64,000 bases of DNA from Undaria pinnatifida. Lineage: Eukaryota > Sar > Phaeophyceae > Laminariales > Alariaceae. Within the stretch, counting starts at the first letter, position 1. The number at the start of each line of letters is the position of its first letter. The stretch is taken from NCBI GenBank assembly GCA_012845835.1, contig JABAKD010000026.1:14980533-15044532 (forward strand), read 5' to 3'. This document shows positions 25,301-34,300 of this stretch, piece after piece. Position numbers and translations under genes: made by a program. The notes below the pieces were generated by a model. The model saw only the letters and a list, made by a program, of their open reading frames with translations. It had not been told where the DNA came from and did no database searches.

Positions 25301-28300
25301 CACTCTCCCAGCCTCTGTCGTGTTTGCGATTAGGTTTTCACCCCCCCCGGCCTGACTTTCAATCCGACTCATCTTCGCATCGTTGGTCGGATTTGTCGGG
25401 AAACGCGTTTTTACAAGGCTATGGAACTTACCGGCGGAGAATACTGGACATTTTTCTTGAAACGGAGGGTGGGTAAGTCGGCGGCAAAGGAGCTTACCGG
25501 CGCTACGCGGCCAATTACAGCCAGCCAGGCGCACGCCATCGGCATGGTGAACGATTTGCTGCACTACTCCCCGAGCTCCAGCTTTAGCGAAGAGGTGAGC
25601 GACCAGCTGCTAGGGCAACCTCGCACATCTTGGCACACGGAGGGCTTTTATATCCCTACACATTTGGGCACAACAGATTACCGGGCGTCTTCGCGACCGT
25701 TGACGGTAACCCTCGCGAACGGTATCGTGCGTATGGAGTTCTTCACTGCTATAGGTCTCGCGTACGCGTCAACTTGGTCACACGACGTGCTATATTTGAT
25801 AGGATTTATATTTTCCACGCATAGATTAAGCGGCCCCGCCCGTGCCCCCCTCCTCCCCCCTCCCTCGCTCCCTCTTGATCAAACCCAGACCCTCAGGTCC
25901 TTATTCTTCCTGCCCTCCACTCACCGGATTTTCGAATTACAGTATTCGCTTGATAAACTGATGAATTTCCTTCCACAGCTGTCAAATTTTGTCCGCCCCG
26001 AAAACGGTTCTTTGGTTTCCGCGCACAGACGGACTAACATCACCCTGTCGACCCTGATAGCTACACTGTAGTTCCAAGGGGAGTCGCCGACCTGTATCCT
26101 TAATGAGGACACACAACCCGCAATACGCGCGATCGGAGTATCACACACAGCTTGCAGAGTTGAGTTTCGACAAAATCTTCGATCTTACAGCTGGAGGGAA
26201 AATATACATTATAAAAATTAAAATACACTGCAGCTATGAGATCGAATATTTTGTGGAAAATCATCTTTGCAAGCTGTGTGTGGTACTCCGGTCGCACGTA
26301 TTACGGGTTGTGTGTCCTCATTAAGGATACATGTCGGCGACTCCCCTTGCAATTTCAGTGTAGCTATCAGGGTCAACAGGGTGATGTTAGGCAGTCTGTG
26401 CGCGGAAACTATAAAACCCGTTTCTGAGGGGGACAAAATCTGACAGCTGTCGAAGGAAATGCATCAGTTTATCAAGTGAATCCTGTAAGTCGAATATCCG
26501 GTGAGGGGAGGGCGGAGTGTTTAAGGACGTGGGGGCCTGATATTGATCAAAAGGGGGGCGGGAGGAGGGGAGGGGGGGGGGGGGGGGGGTGGGGCAGGTC
26601 TATTCGTGCGTGGAAACTATAGATATTTCTTGTGGGGGAGGGGGAGGAATGTCGTGGGGGGAGCCCGGGGCGGGGAGGGGGGGGCTTTAGGTCGCATAGA
26701 TGTAGGGGTTGGCTATACGCGTGGTGCTAGGTCTGGGCGATGGTGCGGGTGGTGGGTGGAAGGAGGGGGCTTTTGGGACGGGGGTGGGTGGGAATTGCAG
26801 CAGCGGCATGGACGGCTCTGAAACAATAACGAGGCGATATCCAGGGCGTGGAAGTGTTTATTACTCTGGCGGATTTTGATAGTAGGTGGGGCTTTTAAGC
26901 AAGAGGAAGAGAGGGAAAATTAAAAATATTAAAATAAATAGAAATGGCGGGGGGGGGGGGGGGGGGAGGGGGGGGGGGGAGGCTTTTGAAGAGTTTAAGG
27001 TCACATATAATATTAAAATCAAGGATTTCGTATTTATTAATATAAACATTTATATCCAAAATGTATATTTGTTGTAAGACCTAGGCTACAGATATTAGCG
27101 TCACGTCCACATTTATTTTCGAGGTCGGGAGTGAATATTTTTTTAATCACTCAATTACTCAGACTTGAGGTCTTGCTTGGGGGCAGCGTAAGTTACAATT
27201 CCCTTCCAGAATCACGTCGCACGTAGAAAATGACACGTTTTGGTTGAATCAGTTTTGAAATGACACGGCGTCTTAACCCAATTTCGTGAAAAAATATGAA
27301 ATTGGGAAGGAGAGGAATATGCTTCGCTTTTCATCCTAGCGTCTAGGTTTTTTTTCATCGTGTAGTTCTTCTATTTTTCCTCAAAACAACTGTTGTTGGG
27401 AGTTGGCACAAATTCTAAAATGTGTGGTCAGTGAACAACCTCGTAAGCAAAACTGCGCACGTCTACTGTAGCGTTCGTTCTTTAGCGCCGAGCATATAGT
27501 GCCACCTCATGGCCGAAGCCTTCCAATCTTTTACGGTGACTTTTACTACGTTCACTGTGTTGTTTTTGGGCATGTTGTGTGGTCCGACGCCACCTCGGTC
27601 GCGCGGAATAGCACACGAATGGTGTTGTAAGGGACCGACACCGCACGCTGTACAAGACACGAAGTGCACTCGGAGAGATGCCGGGTGCATGCTACGATGT
27701 GATAGGTGCTCGTTTGCTTGTTATCATTTCGTATCGATGATATCACGGTACCTCAAACAACTGCTGATGAATGAAAACGCAGCCCGAGATAACGATTGTT
27801 ACATGGCACGCATACTACAAAGAAAAAATATATACATACGCCATCAATGGCCGTTGACTTCTCAAGCTGAGAGCCCTCTCTATCTAACATATCACCACCA
27901 GGAAATGCAGCAGACACCACAGAACGACGTGATTACCTCTTATGTATACCATCTGCACGCCGTAGTCTAACTTTCCTCTTCCACGTGTTTTTTTTCCTTG
28001 CGCCATGTGTATGGGCCTGAGCAACTACCGTCGTCAAGAAACGTCGTACCTGGTTAACGTATTGGTTCGAAAATCGATGAAGTGTGCCTATATTTTTGGG
28101 GTTTTCTGCAAGCGTTAGGACAGCAACTCAAAACACGCCTAGCGTAGTGGCAATAACATTTTCACGAACAGGAAAGAGAAGGCCGGGGGGTGTGTGTCTG
28201 TGTAGAAGGGTCTCGCGTGGTTTCTTGATAGTTTATCCCAGCAATGAAGAGGGGAAGCAAAACGTGGTGAAATGCATGGCGATTACAGGGCATCAACATA

Positions 28301-31300
28301 GGCAATACGAGGGCAAGAGACCGCGTGATAAAGCGGGGAAAAAACAGGTGAGGAGGTATGTAAGGAACGCGCAAAGCTTATGATGACACAGCTACATACG
28401 CCTTCCCCGCGGACGCCTGATCAAGACGTGCTCGTTGTTTCCATGGCTGATTATCATACTTTGAATGTGCGGTGGTTCTCATTGACACAGCTGTACGCCA
28501 TCCGAGATCGAGCTCAACTGCTCGTGGCGAGTGGACGTTCTGACAAGATAGTCGCGGACAAGCAGCGAGAAAGAAACGACGTCTGGTTCGAGAAGGCGAG
28601 TGCATTTGTATTCGTATAAGATATGGCAAAACCAATCCTGATTAATACTATCGCCTACCTTTCTTCAGATTTGTGGGGCGAGCTGCCGGTCTAAAATGAT
28701 ACTAACGGAAAACGAAGAGAGTTCAGCTTTGGGTTGCTGGGAGTATCTTACACACGGCACGTGTGATACGTTTTTACGTGTAGATAAAGTCCAGATATGC
28801 TATACCGGCGACCAAATTTGGGAGAGCTCTGAGCAGTTTTATCCTTCGAACGTGGCACGAACATGTCGAAATTTCTTAGGGCCAGAGACACCTGCACGAC
28901 CCCCTTTGCAACTAGGTAACGGTATGGTCCCCCGATTTAAAACCAATTAAGCACCTATGCAACTAGGAGAACCATCACTTACCTCCTTAATATGCAAATG
29001 ACCAGCCAGTACCTCAAGCATAGGACTCGGAGGCAATTACGCTTCCCCCAGGAAGGATCATAAATGTGAGGTCTTGATACAGTGCTGGTCTGTGGTTCTT
29101 TTGGGAAATACATTCTGCCTTGCGGGTAAAACAATTGGCACCCACGTATGTCTGTGCCGGCACTCAGCAACACTGCAACTACACAGTAGTGTTTGGCTCA
29201 TCGTAGCTTACCATGTCATTGCTGGTTGCTGTCGTAAACTTAAAACACCACGAGAGCTAAGGCAGCGAAGAAACGAGGAGTAACTCACGAACGTTAGCCC
29301 TTACCTATCATAAAGAGCTACCAAGACTCGAGTCATTCTACCTTAGCCCCCCCCAACCTTTCATTATTAACGAAATCATTGATTTCGAAACAAGCCCGCG
29401 AACAAATCGCCTGAAATGCAGTGCCCTTTTGCCACCCTGTCATCGGTCGGAGGTGCTTCCCGAACAAGAAAACATGCGAATATAGACTACACTTTTCATA
29501 ACATCCTTCCTCGTATCCAGCAGCCACGCAACGCTCGTTAAAGAAGAAAAACATGAAAATCGCTGGTGGTAACTGTTTGGTGGGATGATTCCCGCTGGGT
29601 ACTTATTCCACGGCGGTATTCATCTCTTAGCAGTTTCGTTTTTATCCAACGTCGTTTGTTTCGGAGACGTCTTAGGCTTCCAAAGTTGGTGTAACTCAGA
29701 ATAACCGTGGTGCACGCCTCGCGTATATCGCATCCCATAAGTGACGCCCCGGCATTCGCTTGGATGTGGCAGAATGTTTTCCAGGCCACCAAAGTCGGCT
29801 AAGCTAAAATTTCACTCGTCACGCAGGTGGAAAGATGCAGGACGTCTGAGCTGGTGCGGATGAGGGAGTGCTTCTCCAGCCCGTGGTATCACGATGCGCG
29901 TCGGCGTTTCGTTTACAAGGTAAAAGCCAGTTTCTCCACAGTCACAGAAAGAGGAACGATGGAACTGTTGTCTTCCGCGCCCCCCCCCCAAACGCGCACA
30001 ATATGGACGACAGGTTCAATTACCCAGGTCCACGGCAAGTTTCATTTAGCGAGACCTGCGGTTTGGTCTTGAAAAATTACCGAACTATTTGCTGTAGCAT
30101 TTCATGTTTGCGGTATTCCTATAATGCCTCCGTCCGTTGACGCTACCCCAACCCAAACTCTAATTATAAACGGATGTCATGCAGAGTCCCACGCTGAGCA
30201 CAACACCGGCACATATGGTGAGGGAATCAAGCATTCCAGCTTTGACTCTCGACGGCAGGCGTGCGGCGACGGTGATCAAGAACCAGATCAAGGAACGGAT
30301 CGACGTCCTTGTCAAGGAACAGGATCAGAGCAACGGCGGCATCGGTTGCGCCCGGAGGGTGCCCGGACTCGGAATCGTAATGGCGAACGGGTGAGTTGGA
30401 CGTTTCACTATAGTCCGTTCCTTAAGTTTGGTTAGTTTGGGTTGAGTGGGCGTTTGATAACCCGGCGTAGGTGAGTGGGTTGGTGGCCGCGTAGGTTAGA
30501 TTATTTCGATAGTGTGCGAGTCGATACGTGGGTTGGTTAACGGGAGGGTCAAGGTGGTTAGACGAGTGGGGGGATTGGGCGGGAGAGCTGCGGTGGGTGT
30601 ATCGCATAATATGTGGAACGAATTCCCTGCGCTCTCGTCGGCCATGCAAGGTTTACTCATTTTCGCGGTAACATCTAGCGCAAAATGTATGATTGCCGTC
30701 AATTTATCAGGCGACCGGATTCGAGCATTTACGTGGATGCCAAACTACGAGCTGCCAAAGCAGCGGGGATGAAAACCGCCCTTGTCGATATACCCACGGA
30801 AGGCCTGTCTCCAACCGACCTGGAAGCTAAGGTATGGAGTCTGTGGACCGAACTGTTACACGTAAAACGAGCCCCAGGATCGAGGCCTCCGGTTGGATTT
30901 GCTATTGCCAGAGGCCATGGAAATTGTTTGACACGCTACACAGACAAACACCTGCATACGCTCTTGTACTGACATACAGAGCCTTAATGATGACTGTCCT
31001 AACCTGGGCGGTAGAAAAGGGGGTACCTCCCTTATTGTCGCCCGATTGTTTCCCCGTATTCTCCACGAACTCACCATACTGCAGACGGCAGTCTAAGATG
31101 CCAAGGGCTCGTTGCCCTTATGTCCGTGCATGTCGTTGTGCGCGTCCACTATTTGGGCCATGTCGGAACAGGTGTTGGCCGAGGTTCGATCCCTGAACGA
31201 GCGAGATGACATCGACGGGATCGTCGTTCAGATGCCGCTACCGACCGGCGTCGACTCGCGAAAGGTAGTCCACGTTGTTGGTGTCTCTTAGGTACTGCCA

Positions 31301-34300
31301 TTTAAGACTTTGTGGTCAAACCTCTTTTTATCTTGCAAACTACCACGCAACACGATGGGATTCGAAACCGCCGCTGGCATACTTCGCGCGCCATGGTGTA
31401 TATTCACAAATCGCTAGCGTGACTCCAGACGCTAAGTTGAACGCCACAATGCTTGCCCGTTTCCATTTCACGAAGTATCTACACCCGTTATCCATTACAT
31501 AATTTTACCGTTTTTTAGTTCGGGCTCGGGGCAAGATACGATTACGGTTGGGCGATGGCGCTAATATTTGCGCCGGACGAATGCGTTTCTGAACTGCGCT
31601 AATATGGGCAAAAACAGTGTCAAACTCTCTAACGAATGGAAACGTCTGCTAACCTGCATCTACTAGGTGGCCAGGGCAATTGGGGTTCACAAAGGCGCGG
31701 ACGCTTGCCATCCCGCAAATTCAGCGAAAATCTTCAATGGCGAGGCATGGTCCAGCGACACGACCATAACAGGTAAACCTTCTGTTTTCACTCGACACCG
31801 GACACGTTTAACCTGATCCAGATCGTATAGATATACTTTTCATATCCGTAGTATATGTTGTTGCGTTTATTTGTCGGAGGCTACGGCAGGCGGCCTCCCC
31901 AACTTTGACTACGTGGCTCGGTTCGTCGCTGTTGAGCTAAGGTGACTTCACCGCTCGGCGGCCGAATTGATTACAACACATCTTCTGGTCGCAATGCAAG
32001 CGACGACGTGGTAGAGCACACGCCTATGTGTTTGCCTAATACCTAAGCAGTGCTCTTGATCTGTCCAAGCCCATAGAATGAGAGTTACGCCCTCAAAGAC
32101 GTATGTATGAAACCTTTTACAAAGCCACACCCCGTGAAAGGCACCACAAAATGCACAGGGGACAAATTCTACGGCAGGCAGGGGTGGGTCTCTGTATTAG
32201 GGACGATCCTTTGCAGTGGCTCGGGGTCACTCGCGCGTGTGCCCCCCCTTTTCCATGCGCTCGTAGGCGTTCGTGATGTCGAATTTGTTTCGATATGAAC
32301 CCGCAATATTATAGTAGGCCACGCTGCGCCAAATCAGTCATCTAAAGTCCATTTGTTCGTGAGGCAGAGAGTCAGTCGTGCAACTGGCTCTAACACAGTA
32401 GTGAAAAATGGGGGTAAACCCTCTACCCGTAGCCTTGGTGAGGGATGAATGATGGAAAGTCCTAACAAACACTGTTGGAACTGCCGTTAAACGTTGTAGT
32501 TTGATTTGTGCTGCCCCACATGGCTAGGGTCAAAAGCCAAAAACGAGATTTTCGACAGTGTATTTCGTTTTCGTGCACCTTGATCCTGATTGGTAGGACC
32601 GTCAGAGGAATTCCGGCCCATGTCGTGCACTCCTCACGGAATTGTAGTTCTCCTGGCCATGCACGGGGTTCGCGTCGTGGGGCAGACAGCCGTGGTCATT
32701 GGCAAGAGCCGGATGGTTGGAGCACCAATGGCGGCGATGCTAAGCAGCGGCGGTGCCACCGTTACTATGTGCGACGTCCACACTGAGAAGACCACCCTCG
32801 AACTCAAGGTGACTGTAGCTGCACTAAATCTAAAAATACCTCTCGGTGGAGAAAATTGTATAAGGAAAACTGTGGTGTAAGAGACACCGGGCGTTACGTA
32901 GGGTGGGGGTAGGGGTTGCGGTTAGGAGAGCGCGTGTTGCATAACTTTCTAGTACATACGATTTGAATTTTTCTACGTTTTGGAGCAAGCGGAGATTCAA
33001 ATGTTCGAAGGCCGCTGAACAAATGGACTTTTTGCCGACAAACTTACCCGACCAACCGAGTCCCGCATCCCGCCCGACAAACGGATAACCGGCTCATGGA
33101 TAGGGGCGACATGGACTTCTCTGAGATTAGTGTGACGCGTGAAATGATAGAGGCCGTTCTACTCGGCATTAACATATTTGAGATTGCCGTGATCCATTTG
33201 AATACATCGTCGCACTGTGTTTAATGGTTTTGCGACGGGAAAGACATAGATACCTAGGCTAAGGTGTTAGTCGCGCACCTAGGGCTTCCCTTTCAACTTC
33301 TCAAATTTTATGTCCTCAGGGTACAGAGCACGTCAGGCGAAGACCCCCACAATAGCAATGGCACCGATTTTGCCGTGGCAGGCAAATTACAATACCTGCA
33401 AGCAGGCTGGACGTTTAGTGCCTGCCGGTCTCTCTTTGTAAACAACCGGTATACTAGGTTTTTGCGATGCAGTACGAACATCGCTGGAGAGGCACGCTAT
33501 TGAGTGAATGTGGAGGGCCTACAATCAATGGTGGTGGAAAGGGAGTAAAACCCTCTCTTTCACCATAGGAAAAATGCACCTCATAGACCTAATACCGAGT
33601 ACGGTGACTTTATCATACCCGGAAATACAAAATGAGACATGTCATCGCGTATTTTGTTTGGCGTTTAGACTCTGTAAAACCGCTGAGTACGGCGTTCCTT
33701 ACTACTACTGTCAAGTTCTCCTCAGTAGACATGCCTTCACTTGCTCAACACCCACCCGTAGCATTAGCTCATTAAGGGTTCCACATTTTGTTCCAGATTG
33801 TGTCTACGCTAACGATGTTATTTGCTATCCCCCTGTGAAGGTTCGAAACGCCGATATCGTCGTCTCGGCCGCGGGGAGGGCTGGTCTGGTGAGGGGGCAC
33901 TGGATCCGCCCGGGAGCGGTGGTGGTGGACGTCGCAATGAACACTCAAGGTCCGAGTACTATCATTTTATCGAGGGAAATGGTAGTGTTCCAATAGTATG
34001 GCATCTCAGACCTTCCGCTTAGGGAACACTGCGTGAGTGCCCACCCTTCGCGTTGGCCACTCAAGTTATTCGGGCGTTTGTGCAAGTCCCAATATGCGCG
34101 TTACTTGTGGTACTCGTCAACTGGTACTACTAGCTTTCGGAGATCAGGAGTTTCAGATTAGAATGTTTCAAAATATGTCGCAGAGCGTACTTCGTTTGGG
34201 TTGTAGACGGTCTTTGCTGTGGGCGTTGCTTATTTCCGGAGGGAGTCCATGATGGCATTGCCATACGACTTGCCTGCGTGCTTGATAAAAATCTCTGGCC

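Noticed and set aside
27509-27970. 153-codon Cys/His-containing frame in intron 10
   Set aside because: Cys and His spacing does not fit a zinc finger and no family is recognised.
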